64,000 nt of DNA. Source: Heloderma charlesbogerti (taxonomy: Eukaryota > Chordata > Lepidosauria > Squamata > Helodermatidae). The notes under the pieces were generated by a model. The model was not told the origin of the DNA and made no database searches. It worked only from the letters and a program-made list of their open reading frames with translations. The stretch lies in the NCBI GenBank assembly GCA_026122225.1, contig JANEZZ010001905.1, positions 2,232,001 to 2,296,000 of the forward strand, written 5' to 3'. Shown here piece after piece: positions 20,134 through 30,924 of this stretch (position 1 is its first letter; the number at the start of each line of letters is the position of its first letter). A program made the position numbers and the translations under genes.

Positions 20134-20262
20134 TAACAGGCAGCAGCTCCCCAGGGTTTCAGGTAGGTTTCCTCCATAGCCCTACCTCGAGATGCTGGGA
20201 TCTTCTGAGATCTGGGATTTTCTGTATGCAAAGCTCTACCACGGAGCTATGCTCCCTCCCAT

Positions 20263-21381
20263 ATGGATGTTGCTCTGAGCAATTCAGAGGAAGAGCGGGG
20301 TGCCAAGTGGAGTACAGATCTCCAGATGATGTCTGCTCAACCTTTCCTTGAAAACATCTGAGGGCGGAGGGTTCTATTGCTGAACACCTCCTACAGCGAA
20401 GAACGTGTTGCTTGATGTGTTACCTCAATCCACTTTCCCAGCGTTCAAATCCAGGAATGCCAATTGCTCCCCTGGCAACAGCCGGCTGAGAACAGGCTCC
20501 TGGCGTTTCCAGATGGATGGGTTCTGGACCAGGGAATGCAATGTTATGTTTGGGTGAGCTGAGAGCACGTGGCAATTCCAGAAGAAGAAGATGAAAGAAG
20601 ACGAAAAGAAGGGCAAATAGCTCCCTGTAGTCCATACGACCATGCCCCCCACCCCACCCCCTGGGCCATTCCCTCCAGAAGTGGCATTCGCAATTCAATC
20701 ACCGAGGTGCATTTTTGCCTAATAAATCTCCCTGACATCCTGGCTCATGGAAAAACCACTTAAATCGTTTCAAGTGACTTAATCAAATAAGAGAAGGCAA
20801 GCTGTGATTAACAGAGCATGATTCAGAGAGCTTATGGCTCTCCACAGACTCATCAAAGACAATACTGTGGTTTTTATCACAGAGGAGGGGGGAATCCACC
20901 GCCTCACAAATAGTTGTCGGTCTCCTCCCACCCCAAAGTTGCACACTACCCCTCCTTCTCTAAATGGCATTTTCTACAAATCTCTAGACCGTTCTGAGTT
21001 GCTCCAGCCATCAAATGACACACAGAAGAGTTCTAAGGAGGAACTAAACTGCAGTAAAAGCTACTTTCCTAAAGGTCGCATGCCCCATATTTTCCCACTC
21101 GGGGGCATTCGCGCTGCTTCCTCTGGGTAGGAAACAAGAACCATGCATAATGCTTTTGCCGAAAGACCTCAAAGGGCTCAGCTTACAGAGGGTGGAAAAA
21201 GAGGAGAAAAGGTTTTTTTCCCTCCTCTTCTGTGACTAGAATTTGGTGGTCACTCCACTGAATCAACATGCAGTAGATTCAGGGCAAAGAGAAGCATTTC
21301 TTTATCGCACAACATGTAATGTATGGAATCAAGTGCTGCGAAATGTGTAGGAGGCCAAAGGCTTAAAATAGCTTTCCCCTA
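20263..21381. other. unique DNA; possible conserved block near 20600-21130
   Basis: No repeats were recognised. CACTTAA at 20757-20763 and TCAAGTG at 20770-20776 are oppositely oriented NKX2-type half-sites 13 bp apart, in AT-rich sequence that also has a 'gattaac' motif. Function is inference only. Confidence 0.3.
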
Positions 21382-21470
21382 CCTGGTATCTTCCAGATGT
21401 GCTGTACTGCAACTCCCAGGTGCATAGCACATTTGGAGGGCAGCAGGTTGAGGAAAGCTGCCTTAAAAGC
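21382..21470. repeat. hairpin MITE A, shortened
   Basis: CTACCTGGTATCTTCCAGAT lies at the left, CAACTCCCAGGTGCATAGC in the middle and 'ggagggcagcaggttgaggaaagctg' at the right. Confidence 0.6.
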
Positions 21471-23190
21471 AGCCTTAGATAAATGCATAGAGGATCAGTC
21501 TTTCAATGACTATCAAGACCAGGTAGCCAAATGGAGCCTCTGTGTTCAGAGGCAGTGTATCTTTGAGTACCAACTGCTGAGGGATAGAGCTTGCTGTCTT
21601 CATGCCTCACTGGTGGTCTTCCCAGAAACATCTGATTGACAACAGCTGGAAAAAAGGACCATCAACTAAATGGAATGTTATGGTTCGATCCAGCAGAGTT
21701 CTTCTTATGTCCTGCTCTGGCTAGATTTTCACAGCTTCTCAAAAGTATGTATAATGCTACAGCAGCTAACAGATGGAATCACTGAGGCAGAAGATGGTAA
21801 ATCCCATGTTGGAATCTCCCCATCTCCACCGCCACCAATAGTGATGACTATTCTTTAGCTATTTGACATGCACTAACAGACTTGTGCATATAAGTCCTGT
21901 TTAACAGAAGTGAAAGATTTTTTTTTAAGCCAACAAATTGGCACCACAAAGCAATTATCTTAGAACCACCTTTACATTTCATTATCCCCATATTTAGATC
22001 TGATTTTCCAAACAAGATGAAGCATTCAGAAACTCAAAACTCCACCGGGGGGAGGGGGGATAAACAGTTTGGGTGTGTTGAAGACCCCCCCCCAAAACAC
22101 ATGCAGGACATGTCACCAGTCTTATCCAAATTCTTATTTTGTTAATTCCTAGGATGCTTCACCCAAAGGGGAATATACAAAATCGCCTGGCATGGTTGAA
22201 TACTCAAGAGCATTTTGAGGATCTGCATATCAAGGAAAGAACCAGCCCACCCCCACCCCCAAACAAAGCAGCTCCCTTTTACTTTCTGTGGTTTCCGGGG
22301 TGCCTGGTGGATGGCTGCAAGTTCAGCTTTTTCTTTAGAGATGTGAAAGTGGGCGATTTCCGCAATACCCAATCTAACAGTCAGGTTTCTGTCTTTGAAA
22401 ACCCAAGACTTACTGTAAAGGCACTCACTTTCTCATTCCCCTCATCACTCTCAAAATGATATCAGATTGTTGTTGTTGTTTTCTCTTCCTTTTTTTTTAT
22501 AATCCTGGGGAGAAAGCTGAGACATGTTGCAAAATTCTAGATGACAGACGTGGCCGGCTACAGGCAGAGGAAAGTAGCTCTCCGCAAGTCAAAACACAGG
22601 ATGCAAGCAATGTGTTGCTTATCCCCCCCCACACACACACAGTGACGGGTTGCCATCGGATGTCTCCTAAAAGCAAAAACCAATGCAAATTTAAAAGATC
22701 CTGCTCAGGCAAACCATCTAGGGGATGTTGAGGGGAATTTAAGAGAACTACAAGAACACTAGTGAAATCTCTGAGGGAGGCTTTGTGCATCTTTCAATTA
22801 CTTCAGCACCTCACCCAAGGCAAAAATCCATGACGAGTTATGGATGGATTGTCTCCTTCCGCATATACCTGCTCAGAGCCTTTTGGTTTTCAGAACGTAG
22901 AGCAAAGGGAGGTTCATCACTCGAAATCAACAAAATGGGATGGGGAAAACTTGCCCCGATGAAAATTCTTTTAACAATGCCTTTCAGGTTAGTAAATATT
23001 CCCAAGAAGGCAAGGGAGGGGTTGCAAGTAGTGTGCCAGAAACCAGCATCAAGTGCTGTCCAAAAGGAGACCAGAACCTAGGTTCAGACACGAAAGCCCC
23101 AACCAACTTGGAAAACTCAGATAAACATAGGATTTCCCCAACCTCCTCTGCTATCTGCAGGGCCATTTTTCCAGACTCCCCCTCCCGGCT
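21471..23190. other. unique DNA with simple repeats
   Basis: Short tracts only: poly-C at about 22086-22093, GTT repeats near 22470, and C plus CA at about 22623-22640. Nothing coding was recognised; open frames here have no domain content. Confidence 0.45.
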
Positions 23191-23194
23191 AGAG

Positions 23195-23316
23195 GAGGCT
23201 GGTGGCTGCAATGTCCGTGGGGCAGTGAATCCTCTTCAGGCTTCAGGGAGAACCAGTCAGAACATTAAAGGAGCGATCCAAGGTGCCACTGTCATTGGAG
23301 CCACCAGCCTCCACTG
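23195..23316. repeat. hairpin MITE B
   Basis: GAGGCTGGTGGCTGCAATGT and 'ggggcagtgaatcc' lie at the left, and the inverted GAGCCACCAGCCTCCACTG at the right. 'aaaggagcgatccaaggtgcc' lies in the centre. The right arm keeps the terminal CACTG. Confidence 0.75.
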
Positions 23317-23384
23317 CTCCTGGCACCTTCTGCCCGATCTCTTCTATTGCCAGAAACAGTTACCGACAGAAAAGGAAACCCGGG

Positions 23385-23690
23385 AACGTAAGAAGTGGCC
23401 TGATGCTAGGTCAGACTTTCCATCCATCTGGCCCAGCCATCCCCAATCTGGGGTCCTTCCTATGTTTTGGACTCCAGCTCCCATCAACCCCAGCCAGCAT
23501 GGACAATTGTCAGGAATGCTGAGAGTTGTCATCTGAAACATCTGAGGGCCCCAGCTTGGGGAAGCCTGGGCTATCCCAGTACTGTGCTGCTCTCCAGAGT
23601 CTCAGGCAGAGATTGGTCTTTCCTCATCACCTGGTACCTGATCCTTTTAACTGGAGATGATCCAGATAAAACCTTCAGCTTCAGCATCCT
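23385..23690 (-). repeat. tRNA-derived SINE split by hairpin MITE A
   Basis: Antisense SINE 3' end at 23385-23435 ('gtggcctgatgctaggtcagac...catctggccca'). The rest resumes at about 23572 ('ctatcccagtactgtgctgctctccagag'). Between them, 23436-23571, lies a full MITE A hairpin. Confidence 0.6.
23436..23571. repeat. hairpin MITE A inside a SINE
   Basis: 'gccatccccaatctgggg' faces the inverted 'ccccagcttggggaagcc' at the right. GTTTTGGACTCCAGCTCCCA and GCCAGCATGGACAATTG lie inside. Confidence 0.75.
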
Positions 23691-23904
23691 CAGCCACTGA
23701 GCCATGGTCCCTTCCCCTAAAACCAGAGCCAGCATCGGAAGGAGCCAAAGTTACATCGCCCAGAGTTCCTGAGAGCAGCGCAAGGCCATTCAGCCGAAGT
23801 CTCCATTTGCTACTCTGCCTCTCAGTTTCGTTCTGGGAACCCTCCTGCTCAGCTCACTCACCCAAGAACTAAGAGCCAAGCTAGGCTTGCGGTCAAGATC
23901 TGAA

Positions 23905-25765
23905 CCCTGAGTTCAACTCAGAGAGTTCACAAAGTTCCTGAGGTTAGCAAGGGATGCTAAAAGCAACAAAAACGGCTTTCTTCAGCTACATGCATAGTAA
24001 AAGACAGAGGAAAGAAATGGTGGTTCAGCTATTAAATAAGGATGGCAAAATGATAACAGATGACAAAGAAAAGGCAGAAGTGCTCAACTCCTGCTTTGGC
24101 TCAGTCTTCTCCCAAAAGAGGGTCTATGACCCCCCTGGCAAAGGCGAAGTACAGGCTGAAGGGGCAGGATTGCAGCTTGAGATCGATAGGCATATGGTCA
24201 AGGAACACCTAATGACTTTGAATGACTTCAAATCTCCAGGGCCAGATGAACTGCACCCTAGAGTAATAAAGGAACTGGCAGAAGAACTCTCAGAACCGCT
24301 GTCTCTTTGAGAAATCATGGAGGATGGATGAAGTACCAGATGACTGGAGGAGGGCTAATGTTGTCCCTCTCTTCAAAAAGGGTAAAAAGGAGGAACCCGG
24401 GAACTACAGACCAGTCTGTCTGACATCAATCTCTGGGAAAGTTCTGGAGCAGATGATAAAGCAATCAGTCTGTAAGCACCTTGAAAATAATGCAGTGATT
24501 ACTCGAAGCCAACATGGATTTGTCAAGAACAAATCCTGCCAGATGAATCTGATCTCATTTTTGGATCTGGTCACTTCCCTGGTGGACTGTGGGAATGCTG
24601 TGGACATAATATACCTCGACTTCAGCAAAGCTTTCGACAAAGTGCCCCATGATCTCCTGATGAGCAAACTAGCTCAAAGTGGGCTAGATGAAACAATGAT
24701 TTGGTGGATCCACAGATAGCTACAGAATCGGACTCAAAGAGTGCTTATCAATGGGATCTTCCCAAACTGGGGAGAGGTAACGAGTGGGGTACTGCAGGGC
24801 TCAGTCCTGGGCCCAGTGCTCTTCAACATTTGTATTAATGACTTGGAGGAGGAGGTGCTGAATGCTGATCAAATTTGCAGATGACACAAAATTGGGTGGG
24901 AGAGCTAATAACTTGGAAGACAGAAACAAAATTCAAAGCGATCTCGATAGACTGGAGCGCTGGGCAGAAAACAACAGAATAACATTTAATAGGGATAAAT
25001 GCCAAGTTCTTCACCTAGGAAAAAGAAACCAAATGCATAGTTCCAAGATGGGGGATATGTGGCTCAACAACACTACAAGCAAGAAGGATCTTGGAACTGT
25101 TGTCGATCACAAGCTGAATATGAGCCAACAATGTGATGTGGCTGCAAAAAAGGCCACTGCTATTTGGGGCTGCATTAATAGAAGCATAGCTTCCAAATCC
25201 TGCTAAGTACTAGTTCCCCTCTACTCAGCACTGGTTAGGCCTCATCTACAGTACTGTGTCCAGGTCTGGGCACCACATTTTAAGAAGGATACAGACAAAC
25301 TGGAGAGGGTTCAGTGGAGGGCAACAAAGATGATCAGGGCACTGGGAACAAAGCCCTGTGAAGAGAGACTGAAAGAACTGTGCATGTTTAGCCTGGAGAA
25401 GAGAAGACTGAGGGGAGATAGGATAGCACTCTTCAAGTACTTGAAAGGTTGTCACAGAGAGGAAGGCCAGGATCTCTTGTCTACCATCCCAGAGTGCAGG
25501 ACACGGAATAATGGGCTCAAGTTACAGGAAGCCACATTCCAGCTGAACATCAGGAAAAATTTCCTTACTGTTAGAGCAATATGCCAATGGAGCCCATTCC
25601 CTAGGGAGGTGGTGGGCTTTCCCATACTGGAGGCATTCAAGATGAAGATGGACAGCCACTTATCAGGGGTCTCTGACTTGGATTCCTGCATTGAGCAGGG
25701 GGTTGGACTCGATGGTCTTATAGACCCCTTCCAACTCTAGTATTCTATGATTCTGTGATTCCCTT
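23905..25765 (+). mobile_element. CR1 LINE, about 1.86 kb, 5'-truncated
   Basis: This covers the reverse-transcriptase part of CR1 ORF2 through to the 3' end, with the tail TATTCTATGATTCTGTGATT. The endonuclease domain is missing. A second, shorter copy of the same family lies at 58730-59625. Most CR1 insertions are 5'-truncated in this way. Confidence 0.93.
23954..25740 (+). pseudogene. CR1 ORF2 reverse transcriptase, broken
   Basis: The reading moves through several frames. 23954-24310 holds the N-terminal RT region (FKSPGPDELHPRVIKELAEE). 24324-24719 holds WRRANVVPLFKKGKKEEPGN, then GFVKNKSCQMNLISFLD and IIYLDFSKAFDKVPHDLL. 24862-25206 holds the catalytic FADD (24874-24885) and the thumb region. 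25330-25740 holds the C-terminal part (CMFSLEKRRLRGDRIALFKY). There are stops after 24719 and 25206 and frame shifts near 24310 and 24860. RT motifs are intact in pieces but the protein cannot be made as one chain. Confidence 0.9.
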
Positions 25766-25770
25766 AAGTT

Positions 25771-27059
25771 GCCACTTAGCTGAAATCTTGCAGAGAAACA
25801 TGGGGGGAGGGACCTTTAACTTCTTAGCAAAGCACAGCGTTTAGGAAAGCTGAAAGTCCTGATCACCACTAACACCCAGCCAGGACGATGGATTTTGAAG
25901 AGGGCAGCCAGTTTTAAAGGCCCCTCCAAATACCAGAGCTGACAGATCTGTTTGCCTTTGCACCACCCCCAGCACTAAGGCCAATAGGTTTCAGCCTCCC
26001 GACACAACACCGACTGCTCTGCTAATCTGGGCAGAATCTGCATCTAAGAAGCAGATGTCGACAGGCGCCCTCTCTCCTTACGGATCCTCTTAACCTCGTG
26101 GTGCCCTCGACACAAGCTTGTTAGCAGCTCGGAGTCACCTGGGTGGGAAGCCAGAGAGGAAACACTCAGCCTGGCTCACCCACTCGCTAGAGCTTTTGAC
26201 AGCAGCTGCCAGTCGGACCAAGCCAGTAAGCCCTCGCTCGACTGCCAGGGACTTTGGCGTGTGGGTGGCTGCCTAGAGAGGGCTGACAAAACCTGGCTTT
26301 TGGTTTGGACCAGCTGCTTGGAGAGCATTTACGAAAACTATTTCTTTTATCTCCTGCAATTGTTCACTGGGGAGTTGTCAAATAACTCCCGTTTCTCCCC
26401 AGCCTTTGGATTTGTGTTTGGAAAAGCCAGCTAAGTGGATCAAAACAGAGATCAAAAGCAAGACATTATGATTTGGAGGTGAATTTCGGAGGGGTGTACA
26501 AATCAAATGGGATATGATGGGCAGAGTGGAGGTTGGGTTTGCCTTGGATCAGCAATAAAGATTTGGAAATACTGGGTCCAGAATTGGGGGGGGGGTTACC
26601 TGGAAGAGGTGAGGGGTCTGCAAACTTAGAATTCCACTGGGATGGCTTTGCCATTCTTAGCTGCTCTGTGCAATGTGACAATAGGAAGACAAACCCTTTA
26701 CCTCCTTGGGATACCAGTCAATTCCCGATTTCACCACCTAGAGTTAGAGAATGGTGGGAGGAGACAGCAATTCTTCAGGGACCCTTAGCACACATTTTCT
26801 CCCCCTCCTGTTTTAAATATAAGATTGTGGACACACTGTCACACCCATTTACACTGTGCTTATTTGAGCATAAGCCCCTCATCTGCAAAGCAGAACTGCC
26901 CAGCGCAAATTATGATTGCAAACAACGGTGAACTGTGAGGTCCATTTGCAATCAAAAGGAAACAGCAGCAGATGGAGGGGGCAGGGGACAATTAATACAC
27001 ACAAGAAAGATAATTTCACCAGAGGGGATAAAAAGTATGTTGCAGCAATTCAAAGAGAA
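25771..27059. other. unique DNA; motif-rich part near 26000-26460
   Basis: No repeats were recognised. 26370-26390 is the inverted repeat GGGAGTT/AACTCCC with a 7-base loop. GATCAAAA occurs at 26438-26445 and 26450-26457. CAGCTG E-boxes lie near 26205 and 26310. This could be a regulatory element, but there is no direct evidence. Confidence 0.3.
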
Positions 27060-27160
27060 CAGATTTTGTATGTTTTTGTGAACCGCCCAGGAAGCTTCAG
27101 CTATTGGGCGGTATAGAAATTAATTAGTCAATCAATCAATCAATTAAATAAATAAATGTG
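27060..27160 (+). repeat. L2-like LINE 3' tail
   Basis: GTGAACCGCCCAGGAAGC, then 'ctattgggcggtatagaaat' and a tail of CAAT and AAAT repeats. This is the same 3' terminus as at 62330-62405 and, antisense, 30219-30275 and 33895-33960. Confidence 0.75.
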
Positions 27161-27607
27161 TAAAGGACTCGGGCTATAGTGTTGTCAGTTCTGGGTAACA
27201 GGTATGTAAGCACTGGCCAACGCTAGCCTTCTCTAGGAAAATGTAGGTCCGGAAAAGCTGCAACAATATTTGTTAAACTTCACTGTCTGGCGAGAATTCA
27301 CAAGCAAACAAATCACAGGACTTGAAGAAGACATCCTTGTTCTTCTGCCCGGTAATCCAACAGACAGAAGAAATCGCTTTTAAATTAGAAGGCTCTCCAC
27401 ACACCAAATGAATGACCCTATCCGTCAGCCAGTAGGCAAGTCATGTATTATAAATATGATCCCGTCCACCCTCTCCTGACAAGCCAGCTCCACTACTGAA
27501 GTGTCCCATGTAATCCTTGGCTAATGCCTTATTGGTTATAATGGGGATGCGCAACAAACCAAAGTCACTTTCCAAAGATGGACCAGGGCCTGCTTTACAT
27601 AATTCCG
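27161..27607. other. unique DNA, nothing recognised
   Basis: No repeat, exon or motif cluster was recognised. Confidence 0.45.
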
Positions 27608-27703
27608 TTCATCCCCAGCCAGCACAGCCGTGCTGGCTGGAGGTGATGGGAGTTGTAATCCAAGAAATCTGGAAGGCACGATGTTGGGGGAAAGGCTGCC
27701 TTA
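27608..27703. repeat. hairpin MITE A, shortened
   Basis: CCCCAGCCAGCACAGCCGTG faces 'gctggctggagg', with GATGGGAGTTGTAATCCAAG and 'gatgttgggggaaaggctgcc' at the right. The outer left arm is missing. Confidence 0.65.
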
Positions 27704-28153
27704 CCCTTTTCCTCTCCTACCCCTCCTCAGTTTTCCCTTGCCTACTATATTGCTCTATTTCACAGATTGCAAGCATCCCAAGGAGACTTCCTTAACACAG
27801 TTGTGTAGAAGGCCTGTGTCTGCCTAATGGTGAGCACAAGAAGCAGAAGGCACGGAGAATGTGTGCATAAGAGAGAACAGGGGTGGTTTGCTGGTCCTCT
27901 TGCTTTTCTGGCCTGGTTTAAAAATGATCCTGGGCATTTTTTTAATGTCAGGTGGGCTTGTACATGGCCAGCCTCACATTTCAATGTAAGTGCCATTGCT
28001 TGTGTGGAGAGCTTTAGCACACTGGGGATCTGTGGCCCACGTGTACTCCAAGTGTTCACCCAGTATGTTTTTCCAGCCAAACCCATCACTCGAACAAATG
28101 TACCTAGTACAGCAACTCTTAACCAGGGCTGCACAGCCCTGAAGGGGATGACT

Positions 28154-28356
28154 GGGGAAGGATCATGGCTCAGTGGCAGAGTGCAGGTTTTGCATGCAAG
28201 AGGTCCCAGGTTCAATCCCCGGCATTTCCAGGTAGGGCTGGAAAAATTCCTCCTTGAAACCCTGGAGAGCCATTGCTGCCCGTCACTGTTGACAATACTG
28301 GGCTAGATGGACCAAGGGTCTGACACAGTATAAGGTATGTTCCTAGGTTCCTATGT
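28154..28356 (+). mobile_element. tRNA-derived SINE, essentially full length
   Basis: The polymerase III A box TGGCTCAGTGG lies at 28166-28176 and the B box GGTTCAATCC at 28209-28218. The SINE body follows ('gctggaaaaattcctccttgaaaccctggagagcc', then 'ctgggctagatggaccaagggtc') with a 3' end of TTCCTA repeats. It is the reference copy for the pieces at 12165, 19345-20262, 23385-23690 and 58525. Confidence 0.85.
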
Positions 28357-29244
28357 CCTGAGTTGTATGTTCTACAAATCTTGGGGGGCATTCAGAATTT
28401 TGGGAAGAAACAGGGGGCATTTGGGATTTTAGGAATTTCTTTAGGCAGCCCCTTTTCCTCTCTTGCAATGCCTTCTGACAACCAGCAGAGGAAAGTTGTG
28501 TTTTCTGCTCACTCTGCCCTGCGGAGAAAACTCCCAATCGTGAATTTCTCCCCCAGGACCTTAGAAAAGTAGCACAGAGTATGTACGGGGCAAACAACAA
28601 CAACAAAACTACTGCTTTCTCCACTTACAGTGAGACAAGTTTATGTGTGATAAGCTTCCAACAACAACAAAGACCAGGAGAAAGAAGTTGTCCAAAAAGT
28701 GCCAGTCGAGGAACAAGGATCTCATTGAATCAATGCTGAGGTCTGTATATCATAACTATACCTCTATATCAGAATGAAGTTGTCCTGTCTTGACGGAGTG
28801 ATGTTTCTATATCCTATTTTTTTACCTGTGGCTTGGGGGGCATTCCATGGTAATGTGGCATACTTGGGTGGTAGTGGATGAAAGCTTAAGAACCACTGAC
28901 CTACTATAATAACATGCCCATTGCATTAAGACATTAAGATGCTTTTAGCTTTACACCTAAAATATGTAATGTGTGAAAGGCTCATCATATCACTGCCTGC
29001 CCTGAACTCTTCAGACAACAAAGCTAGAAAACAATTAAGTACAGTGATATGCAAACCCTGTTGATTGCAAGCCATTCAAATAGGCAGGTTAGCCACAGTG
29101 ACGTAACTCATGATGTATTTCCTGAGGGAGGTGGAGAGCGTAAAGTAAAACAAGTGGTCTACTTAATTTTACTTATATATGTCTGTGTGTTCTAAGGAAG
29201 GCTGAATCTGTCTATTTCAGTTCCACTCAATCTCTCATTTTTTT
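28357..29244. other. unique DNA, nothing recognised
   Basis: No known repeat was recognised. Near 29040-29130 an AT-rich block contains TATGCAAA and TGACGTAA-like motifs. Nothing coding. Confidence 0.4.
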
Positions 29245-29420
29245 CCAGCCTTCCCTCTGTTTCATCCCATATCTGAACCTATTTGAAGACCTGTACACAT
29301 TTGTGTGCATCTTTCCAAATATTCACGTTTTTCTATGTAATTTTGCCTAATATATGAATTCTTGCAAGCAATTTACCCTAATATAATGCATTTTGTAAAT
29401 TATTTTCACTAACTTGTGCT
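29245..29420 (-). repeat. A/T-rich hAT-like repeat, antisense
   Basis: Its reverse complement is colinear with 62400-62560: 'gtgaaaataat', 'ttaggcaaaatta' and the 'gatgcacacaaatgtgta' type units. The ends are not clear. Confidence 0.5.
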
Positions 29421-29858
29421 TTATTATCCACTTTTTTTAGCTGGAGAATTGCAGTGTAACATTTGGAAAAGTGTAAATACCTAAGTAGAACTATGATTCA
29501 GTTTGCATACTGGTTCAAACTAAGCTCAAGTTAGGCACGATGGCATTAAAATGTGGACCAGCAATTTCACCCTCAACTCTGTTGTGTGTGGACTTTGCAA
29601 GGTGGGTGAAAATTCACAAAAGCAGCCTTCTGGGAGGGGGAAAAACCCATACAAATCTCATTTCTAACTCTTCTTTTCCCTTAAAAAGAAACGAGATGAC
29701 ATTTAGCTAGAAGAGATGCTGTTGACCAAGGTCTCGACGAGACAGCACTCAATCTTCTATAAAAAGAAGGGAGCAAAACAACAACACGCATTTGGGGAAA
29801 AGCAGAAATTGAACCAAAAATAAATAAATAAATAAAGCCTGTAGGGGATAGCACACAC

Positions 29859-29865
<7 letters not shown>

Positions 29866-29906
<41 letters not shown>
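29866..29906. repeat. CA microsatellite
   Basis: About twenty CA dinucleotides. The minus-strand frame of alternating Val and Cys here is an artefact of the repeat. Confidence 0.97.
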
Positions 29907-29909
<3 letters not shown>

Positions 29910-30107
29910 TAATGGCAGAAAAAACTCTCTGTGCCTCAGCCAACAACAAGCTATACTACCATCAATGCATTAAAATGTTGTATTAAGTTAGTGCCACAGT
30001 CATGCCTGAGTCTGAGCCCAATCTGGGGGCACACAACTTCACCTCCGAGGCTGAAAGGTAGCCAGGGGCTCTCAAACCCACAAAAAGCTTCAAAGCTGCA
30101 TCTACAA

Positions 30108-30895
30108 CAGGGGTGGGAAACCTCTTTCAGCCCGAAGGCAGAATTCCATTTTGGAGAAGCAGCATTCCAGTGGTGCGCGGAGCCAAAGGCGAAAGGGACG
30201 GGGCCAAAATGCCAGTGTATTTCATTTCATTTATTATATTTCTATACCACCCCATAGCTGAAGCTCTCTGGGCGGTTCACAAAAATAAAAAACCATTAAA
30301 ATACATTATATAAAATATAAAAACTATTCACATAATGACATAAAACAAATAACACACACAACATATGTCTAAAACAATTTAAAACAATCAGCCAGACACA
30401 ATCAAGGATATGCTGCCAAATGCCTGAGAGAAGAGGGCAGTTTTAACCTGGAGCCAAAAAAATGACAATGTTGGTGCCAGGTGGGCCTCGTCAAGGAGAT
30501 TATTCCATAAATGGGGAGCCACCACCGAAAAGGCCCTCTTCCTTGTTGCTGCCCTCCGAGCCTCCCTCGAAGGAGGCTCCCGGAGGAGGGCCTTAAATGC
30601 AGAACGTAGTGTACGGGTCAGTTCATGTCGGGAGAGGTGTGCTGTCAGGTACTGTGGTCCCGAGCTTTGTAGGGCTTTATAGTTCAAAACCAGCACTTTG
30701 AATTGGTCTCGGAAGCATTGTATTGTAGCTGAAATCTCTTACTGCCCGTAACTCAGCCATAAGAGAGGCAGTTCTGTCTTTTAGAATGGTGGAGGGACTG
30801 CACCAAGGCCAGGAAACACCCCCCAAAAACAGGTGGTCGAGGGAAGAGGGTGTGGCTATCTGGAGGACCCCAGAGGGCTGGATTGGGACCGCTGC
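30108..30895 (+). repeat. hAT-like repeat C, split by L2
   Basis: The left part, 30108-30218 (GGGGTGGGAAACCTCTTTCA to 'ccaaaatgccagtgta'), and the right part, 30719-30895 ('gctgaaatctcttactgcc' to 'gggctggattgggac'), join into one repeat of the 2375-2660 type once the L2 between them is removed. Confidence 0.75.
30219..30718 (-). repeat. L2-like LINE 3' region inside repeat C
   Basis: The antisense 3' tail (TATATTTCTATACCACCCCA, 'ctgggcggttcac') is followed by the C-terminal ORF2 region. The minus-strand frame 30388-30696 reads RRAATRKRAFSVVAPHLWNN, then FFWLQVKTALFSQAFGS, the usual L2 end. 5'-truncated. Confidence 0.8.
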
Positions 30896-30924
30896 CTTAA
30901 CAGATCAACAAGGAGGAGATGATA

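Larger units (their letters stand above)
19345..20262 (-). repeat. tRNA-derived SINE split by nested insertions
   Basis: The 3' end of the SINE lies at 19350-19417 (antisense AAGCTGCCTTATACCAAGT and 'ccattggtaaatctagcccagtactgtc'). Its 5' half lies at about 20137-20262 (antisense, ending CTACCACGGAGCTATG, the A-box side). About 720 bp of younger sequence sits between. Compare the intact plus-strand copy at 28154-28356. Confidence 0.75.

Noticed and set aside
22940..23536. 198-codon plus-strand frame
   Set aside because: Its second half is hairpin MITE B and a SINE, so the frame is an accident of repeats.
28160..28222. tRNA gene at the A and B boxes of the 28 kb SINE
   Set aside because: The boxes belong to a SINE head whose body matches several other copies; no cloverleaf or anticodon arm could be drawn.
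29681..29949. Val-Cys repeat protein
   Set aside because: It is the translation of a CA microsatellite.
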